DNA from: an uncultured Roseovarius sp.
GTDB lineage: Bacteria; Pseudomonadota; Alphaproteobacteria; Rhodobacterales; Rhodobacteraceae
Length of the DNA: 64,000 nucleotides
Assembly: GCA_947503145.1 (NCBI GenBank)
Contig: CANNCP010000011.1
Span: 1 to 64,000 of the forward strand
Direction of reading: 5' to 3'
A program made the position numbers and the translations under genes. The notes under the pieces are model-generated. The model made no database searches. It had not been told where the DNA came from and saw nothing but the letters and a program-made list of their open reading frames with translations. Shown in pieces: positions 40,168 through 50,275 of this stretch (the first letter of the stretch is position 1; every line of letters begins with the position of its first letter).

Positions 40168-41001
40168 GTGTCAACCGTGAGCCGTCTGAAATCTGACAAC
40201 CGTTCGCAGGCCGATGCGGACCCTGCAGAGTTGCGCGCAGTCTTTGGCAGGAACCTGCGCGCGCTCAGCGCCAACTACCCGTCGGTGGCCGAGCTCTGCC
40301 GCAATCTGGGGATCAACCGGACCCAATTCAACAGGTATCTGTCCGGCGAGAGCTTTCCACGCCCTGACGTGCTCTACCGTATCTGCGCGTTTTTTGGTGT
40401 CGATGCCCGCATCCTGCTGGAACCCGCCGAAAACCTCGGCGAGGCTGGATTCGACCTGCTGGGCCACCCCGCGCTGAGCGGCTTTTTCGGGCGCGCCCCG
40501 GTCGAGGTGCCCACACCGCTTTTCCCCGACGGCTTCTACCGCTTCGTGCGCCGCAGCTTTATCGACGAAACCCAGTTCGTCGTCGGCCTAGTCTATGTCT
40601 ATCGCCGCGACGGATATACTCTCGTGCGCGGGTTCGAGCCGCGTGATGCGCTGCGCCATCAGGGCCTTTCGACTGACCCGCGTGACCGCGAGTATCGCGG
40701 CTTCGTGATGCGCCAGGAAGAAGGCATCATGATGATCGTCACGCATCAGAATTCCCTGGCCTGCTCGTTCAATTTTCTGGCTCAGGAGACCTCATTTCAG
40801 CAAAATCTCTGGGTCGGCTACGTGACCCGTACCGTCCGCGAAAAGGTGACCGGCATCCGCGCCACGCGCATGGTCTACGAACATCTGGGCCGCAACACCG
40901 GTGTCGTCCTGGCCACAGCCCGCCAGGCCGGTCTGATCACCCGCGATGTGGTGGCGCCCTTTTACGCCAACCTGCTGCAACCCGACCAACCCTTTCGTTA
41001 G
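40168..41001 (+). CDS. XRE-type helix-turn-helix regulator with C-terminal sensor-like domain
   Basis: AVFGRNLRALSANYPSVAELCRNLGINRTQFNRYLSGESFPRPDVLYRICAFFGVD HTH. Confidence 0.8.
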   Translation: MSTVSRLKSDNRSQADADPAELRAVFGRNLRALSANYPSVAELCRNLGINRTQFNRYLSGESFPRPDVLYRICAFFGVDARILLEPAENLGEAGFDLLGHPALSGFFGRAPVEVPTPLFPDGFYRFVRRSFIDETQFVVGLVYVYRRDGYTLVRGFEPRDALRHQGLSTDPRDREYRGFVMRQEEGIMMIVTHQNSLACSFNFLAQETSFQQNLWVGYVTRTVREKVTGIRATRMVYEHLGRNTGVVLATARQAGLITRDVVAPFYANLLQPDQPFR

Positions 41002-41340
41002 AGCATTCACCAGACGCGGCAGCGTGTTCCGCACCGTGCGAAAGCGACCCCACAGGATCACGGACGTCTGGATAGGCTTCGACGTGCCCGAACCGGGCGA
41101 TGCGGTGCCGTTGGAATTCCTTGGCATGCCGCTGTTGCTGATCCGGGGCAAGGACGGCGAAATGCGGGTCTTTCAAAACATCTGCCGCCACCGCGGCATG
41201 ATCCTGGTCGATGCCCCGCGCAAGATCAGGGCGCGATCCGCTGCCCCTGCCATCCGTGGTGTTACTCGACCAAGGGCAATCTGGTCAGCACGCCGCATGT
41301 GGGTGGCCCGGGCCAGAATACTCACCCCGCCATCAAGCGC
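40994..41340 (+). pseudogene. Rieske [2Fe-2S] ring-hydroxylating oxygenase alpha-subunit fragment, frameshifted and truncated
   Basis: Frame 1 RRGSVFRTVRKRPHRITDVWIGFDVPEPGDAVPLEFLGMPLLLIRGKDGEMRVFQNICRHRGMILVDAPRKIR, then a different frame from ~41229: GAIRCPCHPWCYSTKGNLVSTPHVGGPGQNTHPAIKRDAC; ends where a hairpin repeat begins. Confidence 0.82.
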
Positions 41341-41402
41341 GACGCCTGTATGTTACGCGCGTTTCACAAAAGGCGGTGAGGCAGCTTTTCGCACAACGCT
41401 TT
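41337..41402 (-). repeat. Dispersed intergenic hairpin repeat, copy 3
   Basis: Minus strand AAAGCGTTGTGCGAAAAGCTGCCTCACCGCCTTTTGTGAAACGCGCGTAACATACAGGCGTCGCGC aligns with copies 1 and 2. Confidence 0.7.
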
Positions 41403-41426
41403 AGGTCGTGATCTGATGCAAAAGGC

Positions 41427-42212
41427 TCAGCCCTCAGCCGCCGCACGGACCAGCCGGTAAAGGTGCCATGTCGCGTGCCCCAGCAATGGCAGCACGATGA
41501 ACAGCCCCATAAACCCCGGGATCATCGCCACGAAGGTCGTCACAGCGATCAGGACCGCCCAGACCAGCATCGGCCCCGGACTGGCCGTCACCACACCGAC
41601 ACTGGCAATCATCGCGCTCACGAAATCAACTTCACGGTCCAGCAGCATCGGCAGCGCGATCACCGTGATCGCATAAATAAACAGCGCGAAAACCCCACCG
41701 ACAACGGTGCCTACCGCCAGCATGCTCAGCCCGTTCGCAGTCAGAAACACCGCGTAGGAAGACGAGACATTCGTCATCACCGACAGCCCCATGAACAGCG
41801 CAAAGATCATGTGCGCGAGAAAGAACCAGAACAGGAACACCATGATGATGATAACACAGAGCGACGGCAGTTGCCGCCGCCTCTGATGCGCGATCACACC
41901 GAAAATCCACCGTGCATTCAAAGCCTTGCCCAGTTCCAGCTGACGCGACACCTCATATATCCCGACCGCCGCGAATGGCCCGAACAGCGGAAAGCCCACC
42001 GCCGCAAAGACCAGCCAGTAACTGCGCCCTGTCGCCAGCGTGACCCATGCCAGAACCCAGCCAAAGGCGACATAGACCCCGGCAAACAGCAGCGCGTAAC
42101 CCGGCGCCCGGCGCATGTCCGCCCAGCCCCGCCGCAGTGCCTCGCCCAGCATCGCAAAGCTGACAGATCCCAGATCTGGCGCGCCGATATCTGCCGCTTG
42201 GTTTTCTGGCAT
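41427..42212 (-). CDS. DUF2189-like integral membrane protein
   Basis: [34 protein letters not shown]...[22 protein letters not shown]; polytopic. Confidence 0.8.
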   Translation of the reverse strand: MPENQAADIGAPDLGSVSFAMLGEALRRGWADMRRAPGYALLFAGVYVAFGWVLAWVTLATGRSYWLVFAAVGFPLFGPFAAVGIYEVSRQLELGKALNARWIFGVIAHQRRRQLPSLCVIIIMVFLFWFFLAHMIFALFMGLSVMTNVSSSYAVFLTANGLSMLAVGTVVGGVFALFIYAITVIALPMLLDREVDFVSAMIASVGVVTASPGPMLVWAVLIAVTTFVAMIPGFMGLFIVLPLLGHATWHLYRLVRAAAEG

Positions 42213-42281
42213 GGCTTTCCTCCCCGCTCCGCCCGCGTCAGATTAGCGGGCGGGCGGCGTTGCGCAAATATAATCTATATA

Positions 42282-43676
42282 TCAGGCGCAACTTTGCGGT
42301 GGGCGCGCCTGCGGCCAGCCTGTTGCTTCATGATAGCGTTGCGCCAGCGCCAACAGATCGCGGTCCGCACCGCGCCGCCCGATCAGTTGCAGCCCCATCG
42401 GCAGCCCGGCCTCGCCAAAGCCCGCAGGCACCGCCACTACCGGTAGCCCGATCAGGCTGGCGGGCACCACGCATTCCATCCAGCGATGGTAACTGTCCAT
42501 TTCCACGCCATCAATCTCTCTTGGCCAGGCCTGGTCATGGGCAAACGGCCAGACCTGCGCCGTCGGCATCGCCAATACATCGTAGCGATCAAACAGAGCT
42601 GCGGCAGTGGTGAACCACTCCGACCGGGTCACGCTGGCACGGTGCACCTGCATCGCACTCAGTGCCGCCCCGTGCTCCGCCTCCCAGATCGCCTCGGGCT
42701 TGAGCCGCGCGCGCATCGCCTCGTCTGCCAGCATCGGTGCCAGCGACGCGCCCACCGCCCAACTGCGCAAATCCGTCCAGCTCTGCCAGAGCGCGTCGCG
42801 CGAAAAGGGTGCCTCAAGCGCATCCACCTCTGCCCCGATGAACGCCCCCAGCGCCGCCTTGCAAAGTGCCAGAATGCCGGGTTCGTATGGCAATGCCCCG
42901 CCCCAGTCGCCCAGCCAGCCGATCCGCTGCCCTGCGCCACGCGCCGGTTCCAACGCACAGCCATGCGGCTGGCGCGGATCAGGCCCCGCCATCACCTCCA
43001 GCAACAACGTCAGATCGTCCGGGCTACGCGCCATCGGGCCGTTCGTCGATATCTGGTGCAAGAAAGCATCGCCCTTGATCGCGCCCGGCACAGTGCCCCA
43101 GCTGGGCCGCATGCCGTAGACATTGCACCAGCCCGCCGGGTTGCGCAGGCTGCCCATCATGTCCGATCCATCAGCCAGCGACACCATCCGGTGCGCCAGC
43201 GCCACCGCCGCCCCACCCGAGGACCCGCCACAGGTGAGAGTTTCATCATAAGGGTTTGATGTGACGCCAAAAACAGGATTATAGGTCTGGCTGCCAAGAC
43301 CAAATTCCGGGGTGTTGGTCTTGCCCATTATGATCGCACCCGCCGCGCGCATACGCGCCACATGCAGATCATCTTCTTGCGCCACCTGCCCGGCAAAGAG
43401 CGGCGACCCCTGCGTCGTTGGCAAGCCCTTCGCGTTCGCCAGGTCCTTGATCGCCACCGGCAGGCCGTGCAGCGGGCCGCGCGCGTCGGCGCGGTCAGCC
43501 ATGCGCGCCTCGGCCAACAGGTCTTTGGTGCTGCGCAGCGAGACGATCGCATTTGCCGCACCATTCGTCGCCTCGATCTGCGCCAGTGTCGCACACATCA
43601 GGTCTTCGGCGCTGATCCTGCCCGTCGCGATTGCTGCCGCTTGCGCCCGCGCCTCCATGTTCAGTACATCATCCAT
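42282..43676 (-). CDS. Amidase (amidase-signature family)
   Basis: GLPVAIKDLANAKGLPTTQGSPLFAG; TNTPEFGLGSQTYNPVFGVTSNPYDETLTCGGSSGGAAVALA. Confidence 0.93.
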   Translation of the reverse strand: MDDVLNMEARAQAAAIATGRISAEDLMCATLAQIEATNGAANAIVSLRSTKDLLAEARMADRADARGPLHGLPVAIKDLANAKGLPTTQGSPLFAGQVAQEDDLHVARMRAAGAIIMGKTNTPEFGLGSQTYNPVFGVTSNPYDETLTCGGSSGGAAVALAHRMVSLADGSDMMGSLRNPAGWCNVYGMRPSWGTVPGAIKGDAFLHQISTNGPMARSPDDLTLLLEVMAGPDPRQPHGCALEPARGAGQRIGWLGDWGGALPYEPGILALCKAALGAFIGAEVDALEAPFSRDALWQSWTDLRSWAVGASLAPMLADEAMRARLKPEAIWEAEHGAALSAMQVHRASVTRSEWFTTAAALFDRYDVLAMPTAQVWPFAHDQAWPREIDGVEMDSYHRWMECVVPASLIGLPVVAVPAGFGEAGLPMGLQLIGRRGADRDLLALAQRYHEATGWPQARPPQSCA

Positions 43677-43837
43677 GCCAGTCCTCCCGTCCCAGCAAAG
43701 CGCAGCGCGCCCGCATGCACAAGACCCCGACGACCAAGGTTTGCGACAAGGACGCAGGCCGCGCCGTCAGCGCCGCGTCCCCTTCATTTTTCCCAAAATA
43801 CTCATCTACCCCGCCCGAACCAGGCCGAGCGTAAAAC

Positions 43838-44962
43838 TCAGTCGTCCTGCGCCTCTGCCCGGCTCTTGCCGCTGACATTCTGCGCCAGCGTTGCAGCCAT
43901 GAACGGATCAAGATCGCCGTCAAGTACACCCTTGGTATCGGATGTCTCGTAGTTGGTGCGCAGATCCTTGACCATCTGGTAAGGCTGCAACACATAAGAC
44001 CGGATCTGGTTGCCCCATCCAGCGTCACCCTTTGCATCATGCGCCTCGTTGATGGCTGCGTTACGGCGGTCCAACTCTACCTGGTAGAGGCGTGACTTCA
44101 ACGCCTTCATGGCGATATCGCGGTTCTGGTGCTGCGATTTTTCCGAGCTTGTCACGACGATGCCGGTGGGGTGGTGGGTGATCCGCACCGCCGAATCGGT
44201 GGTGTTCACATGCTGCCCGCCCGCGCCCGAACTGCGATAGGTATCAATGCGGATATCCGACGGATTCACGTCGATGTCGATATCGTCGTCCACCACCGGA
44301 TAGACCCAGACCGAACAGAACGACGTGTGCCGCTTGGCCGCGCTGTCAAAGGGCGAGATACGCACCAGCCGGTGCACGCCGCTCTCCGATTTCAGCCAGC
44401 CATAGGCATTGTGCCCGCTGATCTTGTAGGCGGCGGATTTGATGCCCGCCTCATCACCCGATTGTTCCGATTGCAACTCCACCGTATAGCCGTGTTTTTC
44501 CGCCCAGCGGACATACATGCGCGCCAGCATGCCGGCCCAATCGCAGCTCTCGGTGCCGCCGGCGCCTGCGTTGATCTCCAGAAAAGTGTCATTGCCGTCG
44601 GCCTCGCCGTTCAGCAGCGCCTCCAGTTCCCTGGCAGCAGCGCGTTTCTTCAACGCCCTGATTGCCGTCTCCGCTTCAGCGACCACATCGGCGTCATCCT
44701 CCATCTCGCCCATCTCGATCAGTTCCAGATTGTCCGACAGTTCCTGCTGGATCATGTCGTGGGTCTCCAGTGCGTCCACCAGTCCCTGCCGGTCGCGCAT
44801 CAGCTTTTGTGCCTTGGCCGGATCGTCCCATAGGTTCGGGTCCTCGACCCGCGCATTGAATTCCTCCAGCCGGTGCTGTGCCGTCTCCCAATCCATCCGC
44901 TGGCGCAGAAGTTCCAGAGAGTTTTCGATTTCGGCTGTCAGAGATTGGATTTCCGCGCTCAT
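43838..44962 (-). CDS. prfB: Peptide chain release factor 2
   Basis: [30 protein letters not shown] motif; NxxYxSSDxxGVLD-like C-terminus; one uninterrupted frame. Confidence 0.95.
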   Translation of the reverse strand: MSAEIQSLTAEIENSLELLRQRMDWETAQHRLEEFNARVEDPNLWDDPAKAQKLMRDRQGLVDALETHDMIQQELSDNLELIEMGEMEDDADVVAEAETAIRALKKRAAARELEALLNGEADGNDTFLEINAGAGGTESCDWAGMLARMYVRWAEKHGYTVELQSEQSGDEAGIKSAAYKISGHNAYGWLKSESGVHRLVRISPFDSAAKRHTSFCSVWVYPVVDDDIDIDVNPSDIRIDTYRSSGAGGQHVNTTDSAVRITHHPTGIVVTSSEKSQHQNRDIAMKALKSRLYQVELDRRNAAINEAHDAKGDAGWGNQIRSYVLQPYQMVKDLRTNYETSDTKGVLDGDLDPFMAATLAQNVSGKSRAEAQDD

Positions 44963-45122
44963 ATTCGGACCTTTTGTTTGTCTTTTTTGGGTGTAACTCA
45001 GGCGCCGGGCACGGACAAGATGCGCCGCACCGCGCGAGGACGCCCGCAAGGGCGGATGAGCCGCGCGGCCAGTTCCCCGGACGCTTTATCCCGCTTCCGT
45101 TTCCGCAAACGGGCAAAACGCG

Positions 45123-47639
45123 TCAGTACAGCCCGCCCGAACTCATCGAGCCGAAGGTCGCCTTTCCGCCCACAACCGCTGTGTTTCCGGTCGATGTGGT
45201 CAGTTCCTTGGTCGCCTCTTCGTCGGACTGGAACAGTTCCAGATCGTTGCCCATTGCAAAGCCACCATCATAGGCCAGGCCAAAGATCGGCTCTTCGCCG
45301 TCGCGGAAGTATTCGGCGACCACATATTGACCGCTGGCATTGTCAGGCAGCCGCGCACCGGTATAGCGATCGATCTTGATGAAATGACCGCCGGGGGGGA
45401 GCTCGAACTCGCCGCCGCCATATTTCGCGGTCGCCTTGCGCATGAATTGGGTGAACACCGGTCCGCACATACCCGCACCATACGCCCCGCGGCCCATGCT
45501 GCGTGGCTGGTCATAGCCGATATAGCAGCCCGCAACGATGTTGCTGGTAAAGCCCACAAACCACACGTCGCGCGCATCGTTAGTAGTGCCGGTCTTGCCC
45601 GCTACGGGCACGTTGAGGCGGACATTGCCTGCTGCCGTACCGCGCTGCACCACCCCCCGCATCATCGAGGTCAACTGATAGGCGGTGACCGCGTCGATCA
45701 CCCGTTCACGGTCCGACACGATACGCGGGCCGCGCGTCGGCGGGATATCAGGGTCAAAGCAATCGACGCAGCGGCGCGGATCGTGGCGATAGACTGTATC
45801 GCCATTGCGGTCCTGCACCCGGTCTACCAGCGTCGGCTCCACGCGCTCGCCGCCATTGGCGAACATCGCATAGGCTGCGACCATATTGAAAAGTGTGGTT
45901 TCCTCCGAACCCAGCGAGTTGGCCAGATATAGCCCCATATCGTCGTAGACGCCAAAACGCTCGGCGTAGGCGGCCACAGTGTCCATCCCGATCTCCTGGG
46001 CCAAGCGAACCGTCATCAGGTTCCGCGACTGTTCGATCCCCGTCCGCAACGGGGTCGGCCCGTAGAACTTGTTCGACGAGTTTCTGGGACGCCACAGGCC
46101 CTGCGGCGTGTTGATCTCGATGGGCGCGTCGACAACGATCGTCGCCGGGCTGTAACCGCTGTCGAGGGCTGCGGCATAGACGAACGGCTTGAAGCTGGAA
46201 CCAGGCTGCCGCTTGGCCTGCGTGGCACGGTTGAAGACAGAATGCTGGTAGGAAAATCCGCCCTGCATTGCGATCACACGCCCAGTATTGACGTCCATCG
46301 CCATAAAGCCGCCTTGCACCTCGGGCACCTGCCGCAGGGTCCAGCGGATGAAACTGCCATCTTCACGGGTCATGCGGCGCACATGCACCACATCGCCCAG
46401 CTGAAACGTCTTTTGAAAGTTGCCGGGCAACCAGCCGATGTCCTTGCGCGGGACGACATGCGGCTCGCTTTCGGCCTCGGCCACACCTTCGATTCCGACA
46501 TGCAGGCTCTGGTCCTCGATCTTCAGCACAACGGCAGGATACCAGTGCCCGTCCAGCTGAATATCGCGCGCCACATCCGCCGACTCCAGCGCCTCGCGCC
46601 ACGCCTCTTCGCTTGTCAGCGCCTCGGGGGGCAGTGTGATGCCGGTGCCGCGCCACCTGCCGCGCTGACGGTCAAATTCCTCCAGCTTGGATTGCAGCGC
46701 CAGCGCCGCCTCGACCTGCATTTCGGGATCGACCGTGGCCCGCACTGACAGACCGCCGGTAAAGAATTCGCCCTCGCCGAAATCACGGCTCAACTGACGA
46801 CGGATTTCATCGGTGAAATAATCGCGCGGCGGCAGTGATTTCGAAAACGGTTCAAAATCGCCGTTCTGGACCGAGCGCAGCGGCGCGGCCACCTCTTCTT
46901 TGTAGGCAGTGCGAGTGATATAGCCGTTATCGGCCATTTCGCGCAGTACGTAATCACGGCGCTGTTTCAGCCGTTCGGCGGCGCGCACCGGATGATAGTC
47001 GCTCGGCGCCTTGGGCATGGAGGCTAGGAATGCGGCCTCATGCGGGGCCAGTTCATTCAGCGATTTGTTGAAATAGGTCTGCGAGGCTGCGGCAACACCG
47101 TAAGAGTTCTGGCCGAGGAAAATCTCGTTCAGGTAAAGCTCAAGAATCTTTTCCTTGGGCAGCGTTTCTTCGATCCGGGTGGCGAGGATGATTTCCTTGA
47201 TCTTGCGTTCGAGTCGACGATCGCCCGACAGCAGAAAGTTCTTCATTACCTGTTGCGTGATGGTCGACGCCCCGCGCACCGTCTGGCCGCGGGTGCGCAC
47301 CGCTTCGACCACGGCGGCGACGATGCCGCGCGCATCAAACCCCGAATGGCTGTAAAAATTCTTGTCCTCGGCAGAAATAAAGGCCTGCTTGATCAGATCG
47401 GGGATTTCCTCGGCCGGGGTAAAGAGCCGCCGTTCGCGGGAAAATTCGTCGATGATCCGCCCCTCGCCCGAGAAAATCCGGCTGATCGTCGGGGGGGTGT
47501 AGTTGGCCAGGCTCTGGTGACTGGGCAGGTCACGACCGTAGATGTAGAAAATCGCGCCGATGCTGAGCGCGACCATTGTCAGGCTCAGTGTCACCAATGT
47601 GAAGATCGATCCGAAAAATGTCAGCAGTGATCTGAGCAT
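45123..47639 (-). CDS. mrcA: Penicillin-binding protein 1A (bifunctional transglycosylase/transpeptidase)
   Basis: ISAEDKNFYSHSGFDARGIVAA; RGASTITQQVMKNFLLS; KRQPGSSFKPFVYAAALD; VAGKTGTTNDARDVWFVG. Confidence 0.95.
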   Translation of the reverse strand: MLRSLLTFFGSIFTLVTLSLTMVALSIGAIFYIYGRDLPSHQSLANYTPPTISRIFSGEGRIIDEFSRERRLFTPAEEIPDLIKQAFISAEDKNFYSHSGFDARGIVAAVVEAVRTRGQTVRGASTITQQVMKNFLLSGDRRLERKIKEIILATRIEETLPKEKILELYLNEIFLGQNSYGVAAASQTYFNKSLNELAPHEAAFLASMPKAPSDYHPVRAAERLKQRRDYVLREMADNGYITRTAYKEEVAAPLRSVQNGDFEPFSKSLPPRDYFTDEIRRQLSRDFGEGEFFTGGLSVRATVDPEMQVEAALALQSKLEEFDRQRGRWRGTGITLPPEALTSEEAWREALESADVARDIQLDGHWYPAVVLKIEDQSLHVGIEGVAEAESEPHVVPRKDIGWLPGNFQKTFQLGDVVHVRRMTREDGSFIRWTLRQVPEVQGGFMAMDVNTGRVIAMQGGFSYQHSVFNRATQAKRQPGSSFKPFVYAAALDSGYSPATIVVDAPIEINTPQGLWRPRNSSNKFYGPTPLRTGIEQSRNLMTVRLAQEIGMDTVAAYAERFGVYDDMGLYLANSLGSEETTLFNMVAAYAMFANGGERVEPTLVDRVQDRNGDTVYRHDPRRCVDCFDPDIPPTRGPRIVSDRERVIDAVTAYQLTSMMRGVVQRGTAAGNVRLNVPVAGKTGTTNDARDVWFVGFTSNIVAGCYIGYDQPRSMGRGAYGAGMCGPVFTQFMRKATAKYGGGEFELPPGGHFIKIDRYTGARLPDNASGQYVVAEYFRDGEEPIFGLAYDGGFAMGNDLELFQSDEEATKELTTSTGNTAVVGGKATFGSMSSGGLY

Positions 47640-47750
47640 TCCGCCCCCAATTCGCCTGTTCAAGAGTTCCATATAGGGATCCGCGGCCCTTGCGTCAAAA
47701 AAGAACACAGACACCGCTGCGCCGGTTTCCGCGCATCGCCCGGCGGGGCA

Positions 47751-49013
47751 TCACTGACGGACCAGTTCGGCCGCTGCAGCATCTGCGATCAGCCATGCCT
47801 TGATCCCGTCGCTGATCGCCACTGCCATCTGGTCGCGCCACTGCGGATCGGCCAGGTTGCTCAGATCACGACCATCTGAGATAAAGCCAAGCTCCAGCAG
47901 GATCGACGGAATATCGGGCGACTTCAGCACCGAAAAGCTGGCACCCCGCAAGGGCCGGTTGTTAAGCGGCAGGCCCATCTCCTTGATCCCCAGCACCAGC
48001 GCGCGCGCCAGCATGTCGGCGCGTGGCTGGGTCTCCATCCGGGCCAGATCCATCAGGATATCGGCCACGATGTCATCGGTGCCGGTCAGGTCCAGCCCGG
48101 CCAGCAGGTCGGCGCGGTTATGCCGCTCGGCCAGTGCGGCGCTTGCCGCGTCTGACGCGTCCGCTGACAGGAAATAGACCGTTGCCCCGCGCGCCGATCC
48201 CTCGCCCAGCGAATCCGCGTGCAATGACAAAAACACATCCGCACCCGTGCGATGCGCGATCGCCACCCGCCGCTCCAGTGAAACAAAGCTGTCATCCTCG
48301 CGGGTCAGGATCACCTCTACGCCGCCGGCGCGCAGCAGTGCCTCTTTCAATTGCCGTGCAAAGCTGAGCATCAGGTCCTTTTCCACCACCGCGCCCGATT
48401 CCGCGCCAGGGTCAATGCCGCCATGCCCCGGATCGAGCACGATCAGCAACGGTGCGTCCGGATCGCGCGCAGGCCGCTTGCCGGTCGCTTCCCCTCCGGG
48501 CAGGACATCCCAGGCAGGCGACGCCGGCAGGCCGGACCGTGCGGCAAACTCCGCCTCGTCCACCCGTGTCAGAATCACCCGCAGCGCCGCCACGCCCGTG
48601 GTCTCATCGACGCGCATATCAGCACTTTCCAGTGCAAAAGGTTCTGCCAGATCGACCACCATGCGCGACCAGCCGGGCCGGAACCCGCCCACACGCACAT
48701 CGGTCACGTTATCTGTCCTGTTCAGCGTATCGCCGATCACATCCGCCCAGTTCACTTCGCGAAAATCGAGAACGACGCGCGCCGGTTCCTCCAGCGTGAA
48801 AACACGGTAGGGGACCCCCTGGCTGAGCGCGAGATCGATGCGCACGCTGCTGCGGGTGCCGGTGATGCCGCTCGCCCCGGTATCGAGCCGCGCCAACCCA
48901 CCGAACCCCTGCCCGCCTGCGACCTGCGCCACGGCACCGGTCGCCAGCCAGATTGCCCCAAGAAGGGCCAGACATACCCTGATCATCTGCTCACTCGCCA
49001 GTTTTCGGATCAC
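47751..49013 (-). CDS. amiC: N-acetylmuramoyl-L-alanine amidase with AMIN domain
   Basis: IVLDPGHGGIDPGAESGAVVEKDLMLSFARQL; FLSLHADSLGEGSARGATVYFLS; ILLELGFISD; start could be 48986. Confidence 0.93.
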   Translation of the reverse strand: MIRKLASEQMIRVCLALLGAIWLATGAVAQVAGGQGFGGLARLDTGASGITGTRSSVRIDLALSQGVPYRVFTLEEPARVVLDFREVNWADVIGDTLNRTDNVTDVRVGGFRPGWSRMVVDLAEPFALESADMRVDETTGVAALRVILTRVDEAEFAARSGLPASPAWDVLPGGEATGKRPARDPDAPLLIVLDPGHGGIDPGAESGAVVEKDLMLSFARQLKEALLRAGGVEVILTREDDSFVSLERRVAIAHRTGADVFLSLHADSLGEGSARGATVYFLSADASDAASAALAERHNRADLLAGLDLTGTDDIVADILMDLARMETQPRADMLARALVLGIKEMGLPLNNRPLRGASFSVLKSPDIPSILLELGFISDGRDLSNLADPQWRDQMAVAISDGIKAWLIADAAAAELVRQ

Positions 49014-49061
49014 GTCGCGGATCCGTTCGCCGCACAGTATATCAGTTCGTTAGCGCGCGTA

Positions 49062-50213
49062 CTACTGCGCTTGGCGCGCCGCCATGAACGCCGCCAGCCG
49101 CCGCAGGCCTTCGACGATATCCGCCGTCGCCCGCGCATAGGAAAATCGCAGCGTGCCAGCCCCGCGTGCGGGGTCGAAATCGAGGCCGGGGGTCACGGCA
49201 ACGCCAGCCTGTTCAAGGATCTCAGCAGCAAAGGCACGACTGTCATCCGTCAAGTGGCTGACATCTGCATAGACAAAGAACGCGCCGTCCGGCGGCGCGA
49301 TCCGGTCGAACCCCGCCTTTGGCAGCCCCTCCAGCATCAACGTGCGATTGGTCCGGTAGACCGCTATGTTGGCCTCCAGCTCGCTCTCGCACTCCATCGC
49401 CGCCAGCGCCACGACCTGGCTGGCATGCGGCGGGCAGATAAAGAGGTTCTGCGCCAGCCGCTCGATCACCCGCACATGGGCCTCGGGCACCACCATCCAG
49501 CCGATGCGCCAGCCGGTCATCGAGAAATACTTGGAGAACGAATTGATCACATATACCTCGTCCGAGATTTCCAGTGCGCTTACCGCCTTGGCCTCGTATT
49601 CGATGCCGTGATAAATCTCGTCGCTGATAAAGCTTGTACCCGCTTCGGCGCAGGCATCCATCAATGCCCCCAGCGCGGGCCGGTCCAGCATCGTGCCCGA
49701 CGGATTCGCCGGGCTCGCCACCATCAACCCATCGAGGTTCAGACCCTTCAGGTCGGCAGGAGCCGGTTGCAGGCGATTTTCCGCTGCCGTCTCGATATCC
49801 ACCGGCACCAGATCCAGCGCCCGCAGGATCTGCCGGTAGGACGGATAGCCCGGCGCGCCGATCCCCACCCGCGCGCCGGCATCGAAAAGCGCCGTAAAGG
49901 CCAGGGTAAACGCCCCCGACGACCCCGGCGTAACGATCACACGGTTCGGGTCGAGATCGACATTATACCATGTGCCATAGAGCTGCGCGATGCGCGCGCG
50001 CAGTTCCGGCAGCCCCAACGCCACGGTATAGCCCATCGCGTCGCGGTCCATCGCCTCGGCCAGCGCTGCGCGCGCACCTGCAGGCGCGGGCGTGCCGGGC
50101 TGGCCCACCTCCATGTGGATGATATGTCGCCCCGCCGCCTCGGCGCGGCGTGCAGCCTCCATCACATCCATCACGATAAAGGGATCGACCTGAGATCGGG
50201 TTGAGTTTTGCAT
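49062..50213 (-). CDS. Class I/II PLP-dependent aminotransferase
   Basis: GQPGTPAPAGARAALAEAM; SPANPSGTMLDRPALGALMDAC; SFSKYFSMTGWRIGWMVVP. Confidence 0.93.
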   Translation of the reverse strand: MQNSTRSQVDPFIVMDVMEAARRAEAAGRHIIHMEVGQPGTPAPAGARAALAEAMDRDAMGYTVALGLPELRARIAQLYGTWYNVDLDPNRVIVTPGSSGAFTLAFTALFDAGARVGIGAPGYPSYRQILRALDLVPVDIETAAENRLQPAPADLKGLNLDGLMVASPANPSGTMLDRPALGALMDACAEAGTSFISDEIYHGIEYEAKAVSALEISDEVYVINSFSKYFSMTGWRIGWMVVPEAHVRVIERLAQNLFICPPHASQVVALAAMECESELEANIAVYRTNRTLMLEGLPKAGFDRIAPPDGAFFVYADVSHLTDDSRAFAAEILEQAGVAVTPGLDFDPARGAGTLRFSYARATADIVEGLRRLAAFMAARQAQ

Positions 50214-50275
50214 GTCATTGTTCCTAGAGTGAGCAGACCTATATGCCTACTCACCCCACGCACGCAGGGCCGTCA

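Noticed and set aside
43838-44962. Looked for the programmed +1 frameshift in prfB
   Set aside because: The gene reads in one uninterrupted frame, so no recoding signal is present here; absence is not unusual outside some lineages.
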